Positions 8,143 through 16,450 of a stretch of DNA of 64,000 nucleotides are shown here, piece by piece. Numbering within the stretch: the stretch's first letter is position 1; each line of letters begins with the position of its first letter. The stretch is from NCBI RefSeq assembly GCF_002860285.1, contig NZ_PGVF01000001.1, positions 186,001 through 250,000 on the forward strand, given 5' to 3'. The position numbers and the translations under genes were made by a program. This DNA comes from Bacillus sp. M6-12. GTDB lineage: Bacteria; Bacillota; Bacilli; Bacillales; DSM-1321. A model generated the notes under the pieces. It searched no databases, had not been told where the DNA came from, and saw only the letters and a program-made list of their open reading frames with translations.

Positions 8143-8553
8143 ATGAGCCTACAAATTGCAAAAATAATTGAACCAGTCAAAATCCAAATTGAATATACAC
8201 TATGCCATTATGTCGCCCCAAGTGTAGCGGAGAAAAATTGTGAATATGTAACCGCACATTCTTTGAAAGAGCTGTTAGACGCTGTATCCAATACTAAATT
8301 AGAAGAGCTTAAAGAAGATTTTGATGCAGATGAAGTGTTTGTGTCCAGTATGGTTGTTATTAGCAAAGATGAAGATAATCAAGTCATTACCCACTTTGAC
8401 CCTGAAAATCAAGTAACAACGATGAAAGTTGAAGTCGGGGAGCAGGATATGGCAAGTAATTTGGCACATAGTCTTGCTATGATTGAGAAACAAACGGATG
8501 AATTTCACCAAAATATCAAACGAACAATTGGGCTGTATAAGAAGGGAGAGTAA
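8143..8553 (+). CDS. Unknown 136-residue protein
   Basis: A soluble acidic protein (EELKEDFDADEVFVSSMVVISKDEDNQVITHFDPENQ) followed by a helical C-terminus. No recognised domain. AAAGGAGATTAC precedes the ATG. It is the third gene of the class B operon, and its stop lies only 3 bases before the next start, suggesting translational coupling. Confidence 0.75.
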   Translation: MSLQIAKIIEPVKIQIEYTLCHYVAPSVAEKNCEYVTAHSLKELLDAVSNTKLEELKEDFDADEVFVSSMVVISKDEDNQVITHFDPENQVTTMKVEVGEQDMASNLAHSLAMIEKQTDEFHQNIKRTIGLYKKGE

Positions 8554-8556
8554 GGG

Positions 8557-9384
8557 TTGAAATTAAAAATAACCATTGATGCAGGAGAGGTTGGCTTTTG
8601 GGAAGTTGATACTGTCACTGATTATTACGAAGAAATGAAAGAGGTACGGGGAGAGGAACACGCAACATCCTTTTTCCGTTCAGGAGTTTTTGAGGGGGAA
8701 GAGATAGAATCACATAACGGAAAGCATTATATCTATGGTTATCTGGAAGGATTATATCAGAGTGACCGTTGCCCTCACTTTTTGTATGATGCAGAAATTA
8801 AACAAATTACGGTTGAAGTCTTAAAAGAAGTATCTACGTTGGTAAAATGTAAAAACTGCAGACATTGTGGATTTGATTTTGAAGACTTCTTTCATCCATC
8901 TTATAAATGTAAAAAAGAGAAACAGAATCTCAAAGAAGTGGAGAATATGGAAGACTATGAGATTGAGTGTGATGCTTTTAAATCAAAATATATTGAATAT
9001 CCTTTAACCATTGAAGGTATTGATAAGCCGAAAAATAAAGGAATCGAACCTTACTTTGGCAAAGAGATAGGAACGCTTGTTAAAATTAGACCTTGTACAG
9101 AAAAGTATGGCAACAAAACCTATCTTGGACTACTGTTAGGAGATGTAGATTTAGGACTTATGATTAGTCACAATGAATCTACTAATCGAATGGAAATTTA
9201 CCGTCATTTTAACCCTGCTATCTTTGTCCCTGAACTAAAAGAAATTATTTATGGCTGTGAAAGCTGGTGGGGCGTGATTGAAAATGAAGAACAACTGAAA
9301 GAAATCACGAATCAAGACATTGATAATGTTTGGTATGTACAGTTATTGAAAGACATGAATAAAAAAGAAGAGGGGAACGAATAA
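8557..9384 (+). CDS. Unknown two-part protein with cysteine cluster
   Basis: A 275-residue protein with a TTG start after GGAGAGTAAGGG. A cysteine cluster in the middle (C98-KN-C101-RH-C104, then C118 and C138) probably binds zinc. The C-terminal 100 residues (KIRPCTEKYGNKTYLGLLLGD) look like a separate alpha/beta domain, as in small phage proteins of unknown function. It is the fourth gene of the class B operon. No function can be assigned. Confidence 0.75.
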   Translation: MKLKITIDAGEVGFWEVDTVTDYYEEMKEVRGEEHATSFFRSGVFEGEEIESHNGKHYIYGYLEGLYQSDRCPHFLYDAEIKQITVEVLKEVSTLVKCKNCRHCGFDFEDFFHPSYKCKKEKQNLKEVENMEDYEIECDAFKSKYIEYPLTIEGIDKPKNKGIEPYFGKEIGTLVKIRPCTEKYGNKTYLGLLLGDVDLGLMISHNESTNRMEIYRHFNPAIFVPELKEIIYGCESWWGVIENEEQLKEITNQDIDNVWYVQLLKDMNKKEEGNE

Positions 9385-9387
9385 GAG

Positions 9388-9705
9388 ATGAAAAAATGGG
9401 GTCTATTTCTAAATAATCAATTAATAGAATCCTTTGATGATGGAAAAGAAGCAATGGAGAAATCCTTGAAGTTATCAGCCGAAACAGGAGAAAAATATTT
9501 GTTCCGACCTGTCCGTTTTACAGATATGACAAATGAAGAAAAACTCTTCCTTATGTCTGAAAAATCGAAAGACCTTCAGTTGTTTTTAGAGCAAATGAAA
9601 GGGTCAGGGAGAACCTATTATTCTCATACAAACATAGAGGCAGACGAACTGGAATGGCTGGTTCAAATGGCGACTGAGAATCTTAAAGAATCTCCTAATA
9701 AATAA
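9388..9705 (+). CDS. Unknown 105-residue protein, last gene of the class B operon
   Basis: A small soluble helical protein starting MKKWGLFLNNQLIESF, with no recognised family. It starts 3 bases after the previous stop, so translation is probably coupled. A strong terminator follows and ends the five-gene operon. Confidence 0.7.
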   Translation: MKKWGLFLNNQLIESFDDGKEAMEKSLKLSAETGEKYLFRPVRFTDMTNEEKLFLMSEKSKDLQLFLEQMKGSGRTYYSHTNIEADELEWLVQMATENLKESPNK

Positions 9706-9711
9706 AAAAGA

Positions 9712-9754
9712 AAAAAGGCAGGAATAATTCCGATACGGAATGTCCTGTCTTTTC
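9712..9754 (+). terminator. Terminator ending the class B operon
   Basis: Long hairpin: AAAGGCAGGA with TCCTGTCTTT, and inner ATTCCG/CGGAAT, followed by T-rich sequence. Confidence 0.85.
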
Positions 9755-9777
9755 TAATTTATATCAAACTATTGAAA

Positions 9778-10089
9778 TTACAAGTCCTTATTTATAGGAA
9801 GGATAAGTCTTGTAAAATGTGTGAGATAATCTGGAAAATCGCTATCCAAAGGACTTCCGCAGTGCGGTGGTTCTTGAATAGGGAATGTCCACCATAAGCA
9901 ATCTCCGTCATCTTCAGTCCATTCATCAATCGGTTTGGCTACTAAAGAATCTTCTAACTCTCCAAGTCTTTTTACTGCCATGTTATAAGCAAAAAAAGCA
10001 TCGTAATCATTAAATTCCTTCGGTTTATGTTCATAGTCCTTTAAATCATATTCAAAATTACCAATCGTTTTCTTTGTGATTCGCTCCAT
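9778..10089 (-). CDS. Unknown 103-residue protein
   Basis: A soluble acidic protein. The segment DDGDCLWWTFPIQEPPHCG followed by PLDSDFPDYLTHFTRL is distinctive and resembles small hypothetical proteins common in phages and plasmids, but I cannot name a family. AGGTTGATTTGT precedes the ATG (a weak site). It lies 46 bp after the minus-strand gene at 10136 and is probably co-transcribed with it. Confidence 0.7.
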   Translation of the reverse strand: MERITKKTIGNFEYDLKDYEHKPKEFNDYDAFFAYNMAVKRLGELEDSLVAKPIDEWTEDDGDCLWWTFPIQEPPHCGSPLDSDFPDYLTHFTRLILPINKDL

Positions 10090-10135
10090 TACAAATCAAC
10101 CTCCAAAGTGTATGATGAAAATATCTAAAAAGAGA

Positions 10136-10408
10136 TTACTTAATCATATCTTGAATGATTCCCAAACTTGTTGAATAATCAGTAGGCACAAAATCAACAC
10201 CTTTTTCTTTTAGTGCTTGGATAAGTGTTGTCTGTCCTTTTTCATCCTTCATTAATTCTTTTGCCACTGTATCTTTTTCTTCTAAATAAAAACCTTCGTT
10301 ACTTTGAGACGTTCCTTTTCGATAAACGATAACTTTCCCATCTCTCTCTCCTACTAAATCATGTTTTACTGCTACATTTAGTAACTCTAATGCCTGAATG
10401 TATATCAT
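10136..10408 (-). CDS. Unknown 90-residue protein
   Basis: The start MIYIQALELL is chosen because AAAGGAAGG lies just upstream; the longer frame begins inside that site. A mixed alpha/beta protein (KVIVYRKGTSQSNEGFYLEEKDTVAKELM), with no family recognised. It is probably the first gene of a two-gene minus-strand unit with 9778-10089. Confidence 0.65.
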   Translation of the reverse strand: MIYIQALELLNVAVKHDLVGERDGKVIVYRKGTSQSNEGFYLEEKDTVAKELMKDEKGQTTLIQALKEKGVDFVPTDYSTSLGIIQDMIK

Positions 10409-10684
10409 ATTATCTAACCTTCCTTTCATGGTTTAATCTTAATAAGATTGCCTTTTTTATTTGTTTCTATCACATTTTATACCAATTCGTAAAGACCAAT
10501 CACTCTCTACTAAACAGAAAATGCCTCCTTTAGAATATCTAAAAAGAACATTTATTCGTATAAGAAGTTTCCCTTTTCAAAAGGAGCATGAGAAAATAAA
10601 AGAAAAGAGAGAAAGGGGGAGATAATCATCGAGAAGCCGATTCAAAAAGGAAGAAAAGAAACCAAAAAGACTTCTTCTAAAACA

Positions 10685-11200
10685 ATGAAATCTCCTGCCA
10701 AAAAGAAAATAACAGAGAAGAAAACTAAACCTTCTTCTAATAGAAAAGGTTCTGTTACCACTGTTCAAAAAGAAAAACCCAAAAGTATTAAACCCAAAGA
10801 TAACGCCATAAGAGTTGCAACAATAAAAGAGCCTTCCAAAAAGAAAAAAGTAACCAGTCGTTCTGGAAAATCTACTAAAAAATCAACTAAAAAGAAAAAA
10901 CGACATTGGAATGACACGTATTATTATCCATTCTATCTATCGTTAATAGGGTATTTGATGTTTTCCTTTGAACTGTTGCTAAATTGGTTTTTAGCAGAAG
11001 ATGTTCCGCAATTTTTAGGAATCATTTTCAAAAATCTTATCCGAGAGCCTTATGTACCAACTATTATTGGAGCGATGTTTTTACTACCTGTCCATACATA
11101 TGTAAAAGGAATGAGGTCTGCCTTTCCAAGAATAACTTTAATCGGTTTTTTCTTTATTGCACGAAATATAGCTCATTTGACGTTTTTAGCAATGCTTTAA
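10685..11200 (+). CDS. Lysine-rich membrane protein, start uncertain
   Basis: At least 171 residues. The first about 75 are extremely basic (Lys/Thr/Ser-rich, with repeated KKK tracts), followed by three likely membrane helices (YYYPFYLSLIGYLMFSF, TIIGAMFLLPVHTYV, ITLIGFFFIARNIAHL). The ATG has no ribosome site. A strong AAAGGGGGAG lies about 65 bases upstream at 10612-10621, followed in the same open frame by ATC codons at 10625 and 10628. Translation may therefore start at a non-standard ATC, adding 19-20 mostly basic residues, or an ATG was lost. The long basic tail could bind nucleic acid or the inner membrane face. No family is recognised. Confidence 0.65.
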   Translation: MKSPAKKKITEKKTKPSSNRKGSVTTVQKEKPKSIKPKDNAIRVATIKEPSKKKKVTSRSGKSTKKSTKKKKRHWNDTYYYPFYLSLIGYLMFSFELLLNWFLAEDVPQFLGIIFKNLIREPYVPTIIGAMFLLPVHTYVKGMRSAFPRITLIGFFFIARNIAHLTFLAML

Positions 11201-11459
11201 AAAAGAACAGCTTGGCTGTGATTAAAAGTCTAATAGTGCGACTTTTATAAAGAGTCTCTCGAATTTTTGTGGTGCATATATAGGTTTATGTTTTCCGAAA
11301 GTTGTTTATCGGGTTAAACCCTTGTCATTCCTTCGTTTTCGGGACTATTTTTGAACATTTTTCCTGCTTATAAAAAATGTTGGAAATAAATAAAATATAA
11401 GAGTTTCAATAAAAAAAGGAAAGATTTTATCTTACTTGATTAAAGGAGAGAATGTATTT

Positions 11460-11951
11460 ATGGAAAAAACAGTTATTGGTTTTGGTGATTTTCTTTATGG
11501 ATATGTGAATGGAGACCGCTATATGGTTTCTAATACGGTTGAACAAATTTGTGCATTTATTATGAAATATCGGCTCAATGATGTTCAAATCATAAGCATA
11601 TTAGACCAAATGGAAATTGAAACGTCTATGGGCTTCCTTTCATTTGTTAGCAATCAAACATTTTTACGTGAAACATTGCTACCAGCATTAGTTCCTATGC
11701 AAAGAGGAGAAGTAGAAGTTCCTGAATTTGTACCTCATACAGTTGAAAGCGATTATGTTATCAGCAATGTTCGTATGAACTCTCGTGCAGGATACTTTTT
11801 AGGTGCAATAGACTTTGAAGAAGGCTTTCCTCAAACTTATGACAGACAGAGTGGCTATTATGAAACGGAAGAAGAAGTAGTAAAGGCATATCCGAATTCT
11901 ATTGGCAAGTCAGAGGCAATGGAAATGGCTACTCAAAAAGGTTGGATATAA
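11460..11951 (+). CDS. Unknown 163-residue protein
   Basis: The start MEKTVIGFGDF follows AAAGGAGAG. The upstream TTG of the longer frame precedes that site and is rejected. A soluble protein with no recognised domain. The C-terminal part is acidic (FEEGFPQTYDRQSGYYETEEEVVKAYP). It lies 13 bp before a small winged-helix protein and is probably co-transcribed with it. The 260 bp upstream holds no further gene and no convincing promoter. Confidence 0.75.
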   Translation: MEKTVIGFGDFLYGYVNGDRYMVSNTVEQICAFIMKYRLNDVQIISILDQMEIETSMGFLSFVSNQTFLRETLLPALVPMQRGEVEVPEFVPHTVESDYVISNVRMNSRAGYFLGAIDFEEGFPQTYDRQSGYYETEEEVVKAYPNSIGKSEAMEMATQKGWI

Positions 11952-11964
11952 GGAGGGGATTTCT

Positions 11965-12291
11965 ATGAATTATCAAAAAGTAACAGAAGAAGAAGTCTAT
12001 CAGCGTTTAACTGGATTGGCACTGGATGTTATGAATCCAATAGGGGGAGCTATTACATTAGTAAATTTAGCCTCTCTTATGAAAACGAGCCGATATCAAG
12101 TCAAAAAGCATATGGATAACTTAAAGAAAAAAGGTATGGTAGAACTAAAATGCTTCAATCTTTCAACAGAAGAAGAACTATATCCTCCTTATTGGGGTTA
12201 TCTTTTAACAGAAAAGGGGAGAGAGACAGATTACTTTCGTGAAAGAGAAAAAAGAGAAGATGAAATCTTTAGAGAGTGTTTTGGCGTTTAA
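11965..12291 (+). CDS. Small winged-helix-like DNA-binding protein
   Basis: A 108-residue protein. The segment GGAITLVNLASLMKTSRYQV followed by KKHMDNLKKKGMVEL has the helix-turn-helix plus wing pattern of winged-helix regulators. The ATG follows AGGAGGGG; the longer frame overlaps the previous gene and is rejected. A terminator follows. It could be a local regulator, possibly of one of the shared promoter families, but no target is shown. Confidence 0.65.
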   Translation: MNYQKVTEEEVYQRLTGLALDVMNPIGGAITLVNLASLMKTSRYQVKKHMDNLKKKGMVELKCFNLSTEEELYPPYWGYLLTEKGRETDYFREREKREDEIFRECFGV

Positions 12292-12309
12292 GAAGTATTA
12301 ATGATTTAA

Positions 12310-12344
12310 AAAAGACACCTACAGATAATTGTAGGTGTCTTTCT
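12310..12344. terminator. Bidirectional terminator
   Basis: AAAGACACCTACA-GATAAT-TGTAGGTGTCTTT is symmetric, between converging genes. Confidence 0.9.
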
Positions 12345-12366
12345 ATATAAAAGGGGGTATATAAAA

Positions 12367-13431
12367 TTAAACTGCTTTATTTTCCGCTAACTCTTCCTGG
12401 TCAGCTAATTGCTTCAAGTGACTGATAGCTTCGTTTTGCTCTTCTTGTACCGATTTACCTTCTACAAATTGAGCAAAGACAGATGACATAACCGATAATC
12501 GCTTTTGTACATTTTCTTTACGAGCACTACCAGATTGACAGGCACTTGCGTAGTTTTCTGGAAGCTCACTGAAGAAATCACTCGCCCATGCACCAAATTC
12601 TTTTGGTGTGACATTGGCTAATTCACCTTTTTCAATCATGTCTAATACCAATTTGAACAGCATAGGGACATGAAGTTTCTTTAAGAACTTTTCCTTTTTA
12701 GGGAAGGATTCGTTCAGATAGAAACACGCATTTTGCATTTTGGCACGTAAGTTGTCTTGAATTTCAATATTACGAAGCTCTTGTACAAAGGCTTGTAGTT
12801 CTTTTCCACTAAAACCAGTTTCATTGTTGTGAACAAGGGCTAAAATTTGGAGTACCAACTCTTGGTCTACAAATCTTTTTCTTGCACTCTTTGAAAGATT
12901 GGCTTTCTCTGCAAAGAAATCAAGCTCCGCAATGCTTTCTACAAAACGTAATACTTTTGTTCCAAGAATTGCTCTGGTTGTTTCAATTTGACGAAGAGGC
13001 ACACCGTTATTTAATCGGTAGAAAAGCTCTTCCATTTCTTGTTGATTGATTTCTTCAATTCTAACAAAATCAACTTCATAATTCTTAATGGTATTCTGCA
13101 TATCCACTGAAAGTTCAGAGAATTTTAAACCTGCAATTGCTTCACCATTAACAACAGGGACAGTAGGATGAATGGAGTACGCATCTTGTAAATAATCAAA
13201 TATACTGCTTAAACGCTGTTTCCCATCTAAGAAGTGGTAGACAGATTCCTCTTTTGTAGCAAAAAGAGAAGGAATTGGATAACCAGATAAAATACTGTGA
13301 ATCAGAGTCGATTGTCTTTTGTTGTCCCAAATGTTGTCTTTTCGCTGAATTACCAAATCAAAATTAACTCGTTTGGTTTCGTGCATTTTGGATAATTTTT
13401 CAACTTTCCAACTCACTTTGGATGTTTTCAT
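12367..13431 (-). CDS. DUF262 protein (ParB/GmrS-like), stand-alone
   Basis: A 354-residue protein. The N-terminus has the DUF262 signature: FDLVIQRKDNIWD, then SILSGYPIP, and FLDGKQRLSSIFDYL with the catalytic-type D69-G-K-Q-R73. DUF262 is a ParB-like nucleotide-hydrolysing fold found in GmrSD and BrxU defence nucleases, usually with a DUF1524 HNH domain. No DUF1524 histidine-Asn nuclease motif is visible here. The C-terminal 200 residues are helical. A TTGTTC-17-TATAGT promoter precedes it. A second DUF262 protein lies at 18788-19906. Possible roles are nucleic-acid defence or replicon maintenance. Confidence 0.85.
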   Translation of the reverse strand: MKTSKVSWKVEKLSKMHETKRVNFDLVIQRKDNIWDNKRQSTLIHSILSGYPIPSLFATKEESVYHFLDGKQRLSSIFDYLQDAYSIHPTVPVVNGEAIAGLKFSELSVDMQNTIKNYEVDFVRIEEINQQEMEELFYRLNNGVPLRQIETTRAILGTKVLRFVESIAELDFFAEKANLSKSARKRFVDQELVLQILALVHNNETGFSGKELQAFVQELRNIEIQDNLRAKMQNACFYLNESFPKKEKFLKKLHVPMLFKLVLDMIEKGELANVTPKEFGAWASDFFSELPENYASACQSGSARKENVQKRLSVMSSVFAQFVEGKSVQEEQNEAISHLKQLADQEELAENKAV

Positions 13432-13459
13432 TTTTTAACCGCTCCTTTAACTTTTATTT

Positions 13460-13488
13460 ACTATAAAGTATATTGCCATTGTGAACAA
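13460..13488 (-). promoter_or_regulatory. Promoter of the first DUF262 gene
   Basis: On the minus strand: TTGTTC, 17 bp, TATAGT. Neither the class A nor the class C motif is evident. Confidence 0.5.
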
Positions 13489-13583
13489 ATATATACACTT
13501 TTGGCAAAAAATCACAAAAATAAATAAAGTTTATTTATAAACAATATTATAAAGGAAGTTATTAAAATAGGAAAGAATTACAT

Positions 13584-13616
13584 GAAAAAAAGAGCCTTTC
13601 TTTTTAGAAAGACTCC
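13584..13616 (-). terminator. Rho-independent terminator, minus strand
   Basis: GAGTCTTTC / GAAAGGCTC hairpin followed on the minus strand by T7, after the gene at 13633-14034. Confidence 0.8.
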
Positions 13617-13632
13617 TTAAATGGGCTATTTT

Positions 13633-14034
13633 TTACAAATATCTATCAACGACTTCTAATTGAAGTTTGTTGGCTTTTACAATATCGTACAGATATTCTT
13701 TGAAGAATCGTTCGTCTTCAGGTGTTTTATATCCTTCCATAATACGTTCGATAGATTTATTTCCCTGTGGGAATTGTCTGCAGTACATTTCCGTATTGTA
13801 CTCAATCGTAAATTGAAGCAAAAGCTGTCTTTTTTCTTGTAGAGGAGTGCTTCTCTTTTCAAGATAAATTGCCAAAAATTTAATTGCACTATTATAGCCC
13901 GAATCCTGTGTTCTCCGAACCAGCGTGTCAAATTCTTCTTCTGTAACAGGTAGGTTTTTTAGATAAAAGAAACGAGCAATGGCACGTTTGATGCTCTTTC
14001 TCTTTGTATAAGCAAGTTCCTTTAAGTTAAACAA
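13633..14034 (-). CDS. Unknown 133-residue protein with class A promoter
   Basis: A basic, helix-rich protein (KRKSIKRAIARFFYLKNLPVTEEEF) with a TTG start 8 bases after GAGGGG. No recognised family. GACTAAAGTC and TTGACTATA motifs upstream place it in the class A group, so it may be controlled with the chemotaxis genes. It has its own terminator. Confidence 0.7.
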   Translation of the reverse strand: MFNLKELAYTKRKSIKRAIARFFYLKNLPVTEEEFDTLVRRTQDSGYNSAIKFLAIYLEKRSTPLQEKRQLLLQFTIEYNTEMYCRQFPQGNKSIERIMEGYKTPEDERFFKEYLYDIVKANKLQLEVVDRYL

Positions 14035-14068
14035 TGTTATTTGCCCCTCTCATATGGTATGTATTATT

Positions 14069-14109
14069 GACTAAAGTCTAATTTACTCAATTCTATCACA
14101 TATAGTCAA
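14069..14109 (-). promoter_or_regulatory. Class A sites upstream of the minus-strand gene at 13633-14034
   Basis: On the minus strand TTGACT (14104-14109) heads a weak promoter (17 bp, GTAAAT). A second near-palindrome, GACTAAAGTC, lies at 14069-14078, on the gene side of the promoter. Two operator-like sites therefore flank the start region. Confidence 0.55.
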
Positions 14110-14159
14110 TGGTTGTAAATCTTTTTTGGAAAATTTTATAGAAAAAACGTAAAAAATAA

Positions 14160-14188
14160 TTGACCATAAACAACAAAAATGTTATATT
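14160..14188 (+). promoter_or_regulatory. Promoter
   Basis: TTGACC, 17 bp, TATATT, about 115 bp before the gene at 14303. It lacks the class A palindrome. Confidence 0.6.
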
Positions 14189-14302
14189 TTATACATAAAG
14201 TTAATACACACCAATTTATACCATTAGTTGTACATGCAACTAAAATGTGACGAGTAACACCATCAGAAGAGGAACGAATAAAAATTTGTGGGGGAATTAA
14301 AT

Positions 14303-14737
14303 ATGAACAACTTCATTATTGAACAATTAAAGGTAGAAGAAATGATTAAGCGTATTAATCCATCTGTTAAAGCGAATTACGAAGGGATGATGGATGTTTT
14401 AAAAAAGGAAAATCCTACAATAATGAATCAACGAGTATCAGATACTTTTAAACGAATCATGTATCTACAATTGATTGCACATTCTATTTCAGAAAGCTGT
14501 TCGATTATAAAAGATATGGCAGAAGGGGAAGAAAAAAAGGAAGAAGTAAACCAATTTGAAAAAACTGTTTTGGATTTTTGTAAAGGATACATCAACCATA
14601 ACGTAGCAATTCAAGATAAAGAATCCTTTGATGATAACCAGGAAAAAGTAAGTGAATTACTTCTTGAAAAATGGAGTCAAATCACTCAACACATACATAT
14701 TTCTGTGAACCAATCAGCATTAGCTTATATTCAATAA
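14303..14737 (+). CDS. Unknown 144-residue helical protein
   Basis: The ATG follows GTGGGGGAATTAAAT; the GTG of the longer frame is part of the ribosome site. The protein is almost entirely helical and charged (MNNFIIEQLKVEEMIKRINP), with no recognised domain. It is monocistronic, with a UUCG-loop terminator. Confidence 0.75.
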   Translation: MNNFIIEQLKVEEMIKRINPSVKANYEGMMDVLKKENPTIMNQRVSDTFKRIMYLQLIAHSISESCSIIKDMAEGEEKKEEVNQFEKTVLDFCKGYINHNVAIQDKESFDDNQEKVSELLLEKWSQITQHIHISVNQSALAYIQ

Positions 14738-14767
14738 ATATGGAGAATGAACATACATAATCAAAGG

Positions 14768-14798
14768 GACAACTTTCTTCGGAAGGTTGTTTTTTCTT
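14768..14798 (+). terminator. Rho-independent terminator
   Basis: ACAACTTTC-TTCG-GAAGGTTGT hairpin with T6. Confidence 0.9.
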
Positions 14799-14819
14799 GT
14801 TCTAATACGGTCATAGTCA

Positions 14820-14848
14820 TTGACTATAAGCAATAAGTGGGGTAGAAT
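14820..14848 (+). promoter_or_regulatory. Class A-like promoter
   Basis: TTGACT, 17 bp, TAGAAT. The left half GACTATA is kept, while the right half is degenerate (AGC for GTC). Confidence 0.65.
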
Positions 14849-14879
14849 AAACATATAGTGTTGAACTGGAGGGATATAA

Positions 14880-15302
14880 TTGGCAGAGAGAGAAACTGTC
14901 TTTATGATTACGGTCTTTAATAAAGTAGAAAAAAACCCATCAGAAAACAAAGTCGAACAATATTTTGATGCCTATTTGTTTGGTAATAAAGAAACCGTAG
15001 GAATTTTTCCTGATAAGGAGCGTTGTGAAGATATTTTAAGTAAGAACATATATAATATCCACGACAATGCTGGTTATGAGTTTGCGGTTATTGAAGAAGT
15101 AAACTTTAATCAGATTTATCCTGAAAAGCTGTCAACGGAATTATATCAAGCGAGGCATTACGATGTGGAACTTCCGATTTTGAAAGAGGATGGCTCGATT
15201 GAGAGATTTCATAAAACATGGAATGTAACCTACGAAAAAGTAGACCTATCTGACAATGAACCGTTAAGAGAATTTTTGTCAAAATACCGATTTTCAATTT
15301 AA
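14880..15302 (+). CDS. Unknown 140-residue protein
   Basis: TTG start 6 bases after GGAGGG, with no better start nearby. A soluble alpha/beta protein, no recognised family. It is followed 55 bp later by a small membrane protein in the same direction, likely the same transcript, from a class A-like promoter. Confidence 0.7.
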   Translation: MAERETVFMITVFNKVEKNPSENKVEQYFDAYLFGNKETVGIFPDKERCEDILSKNIYNIHDNAGYEFAVIEEVNFNQIYPEKLSTELYQARHYDVELPILKEDGSIERFHKTWNVTYEKVDLSDNEPLREFLSKYRFSI

Positions 15303-15357
15303 CCTTCTAACTGTCTTTTTGCCCTCGTATTAGAGAAATAAGAGAGGAGGTGTCAGG

Positions 15358-15663
15358 GTGAGTAGAGGGAAAAAAGCTCTAATCTGTAGTGTTGTAGTAG
15401 CCATTCTTTCTTTTTTATTGATGAAAGGAATGTATATCATTGACCCTATTGGCAGTGATACTGGAATGTTGACTGCATTTGTATTTATTTTTATAAATGT
15501 ACCTATATGGATTATGTCTGGTATGGTTTTCCTTTATGGTGTTTTTGTTATGGTGAAGGATAAAAAGACTGGATATGAACCAAATGAAACTCTTGATGAA
15601 ATAGTAGAAGAAGACATATCTGATAGAGAAGAAATCGAAGTAAATGAAGAAAAAGAAAAATGA
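15358..15663 (+). CDS. Small two-helix membrane protein
   Basis: A 101-residue protein with a GTG start after GAGGAGGTG. Two membrane helices (ALICSVVVAILSFLLMKGMY and FVFIFINVPIWIMSGMVFLY) are followed by a strongly acidic cytoplasmic tail of about 35 residues (EEDISDREEIEVNEEKEK). No family recognised. It is probably co-transcribed with the gene before it. Confidence 0.7.
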   Translation: MSRGKKALICSVVVAILSFLLMKGMYIIDPIGSDTGMLTAFVFIFINVPIWIMSGMVFLYGVFVMVKDKKTGYEPNETLDEIVEEDISDREEIEVNEEKEK

Positions 15664-15665
15664 AT

Positions 15666-15702
15666 AAAAAAAGGTAAGAGGATACAATATCTCTCTCACC
15701 TT
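15666..15702. terminator. Terminator between converging genes
   Basis: AAGGTaAGAG...CTCTcACCTT hairpin. The T7 run is on the minus-strand side. Confidence 0.7.
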
Positions 15703-16303
15703 ACATACTATGATTGAAATTGCCAATTAAATAATCGACTTCTTCTAAATATTGACGCATGGAATCCTGCTTTAACAAAGATTCTTTAGAATCAGATGCG
15801 TGATTAAAAAATTCGTAGTACCAGCGTTTAAATATCTTTGAATAGCCAAGTTCTAACCGCATTTCATGGAACTCTTTAAAGGATACTTTTAATACATATT
15901 TTCCTGTATCCTGAATTTCATCCACTTCTGGTAATACGCTTAATTTGTCTGTTGTAACGGTCTTTAATTTGAAAAAATTATAAGACGTAGCATCATCGTT
16001 ATTGTCATCCTGATAGTAATGAGCATTAACAATATCAACAGCATCTTCTAATTGTTCATAATACAGGTCGGTTTCTTCATCGTCATCAATGCTTCCGCTT
16101 ATAGAAGTTAAAAAGACATTCCAACCAATTTCCTCAAAACAACTTACGGTAAAAAAATATGGAAGCCCTTCGACATGAACCTCAAATCCATTTTGAATAA
16201 ACGTCACTGATTTTTCTTTGTTGTGGAATACCTCTTCTGATTTATGTAGCAATTCTTCCGCTCCTTGAATGGAGCATACTATATCTTGTGTGTGATTAAA
16301 CAT
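15701..16303 (-). CDS. Unknown 200-residue acidic protein
   Basis: A soluble protein with an Asp-rich middle (SIDDDEETDLYYEQLEDAVD) and no recognised domain. AGGAGTGGATAGGTT precedes the ATG. A TTTCAT-16-TATAAT promoter lies just upstream on the minus strand. It is divergent from the gene at 16451, and the region between them also holds the class B promoter of that gene. Confidence 0.75.
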   Translation of the reverse strand: MFNHTQDIVCSIQGAEELLHKSEEVFHNKEKSVTFIQNGFEVHVEGLPYFFTVSCFEEIGWNVFLTSISGSIDDDEETDLYYEQLEDAVDIVNAHYYQDDNNDDATSYNFFKLKTVTTDKLSVLPEVDEIQDTGKYVLKVSFKEFHEMRLELGYSKIFKRWYYEFFNHASDSKESLLKQDSMRQYLEEVDYLIGNFNHSM

Positions 16304-16326
16304 AACCTATCCACTCCTTGTATGTA

Positions 16327-16354
16327 ATTATAACATATTTCTGACAAAATGAAA
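16327..16354 (-). promoter_or_regulatory. Promoter, minus strand
   Basis: TTTCAT, 16 bp, TATAAT, 24 bp upstream of the minus-strand start. Confidence 0.5.
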
Positions 16355-16374
16355 CTATTTTTGGATGATTTTTA

Positions 16375-16415
16375 CGTAAATTAAATTTTACGATTTATTA
16401 TTTCTATGGTATGAT
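16375..16415 (+). promoter_or_regulatory. Class B promoter
   Basis: An inverted repeat CGTAAA-6 bp-TTTACG overlaps the -35 box TTTACG, then 17 bp and TATGAT. Only the arms are symmetric, not the centre. Confidence 0.7.
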
Positions 16416-16450
16416 ATAAGTAGAAAAAGAGAAGAGGAGATACACTAATA

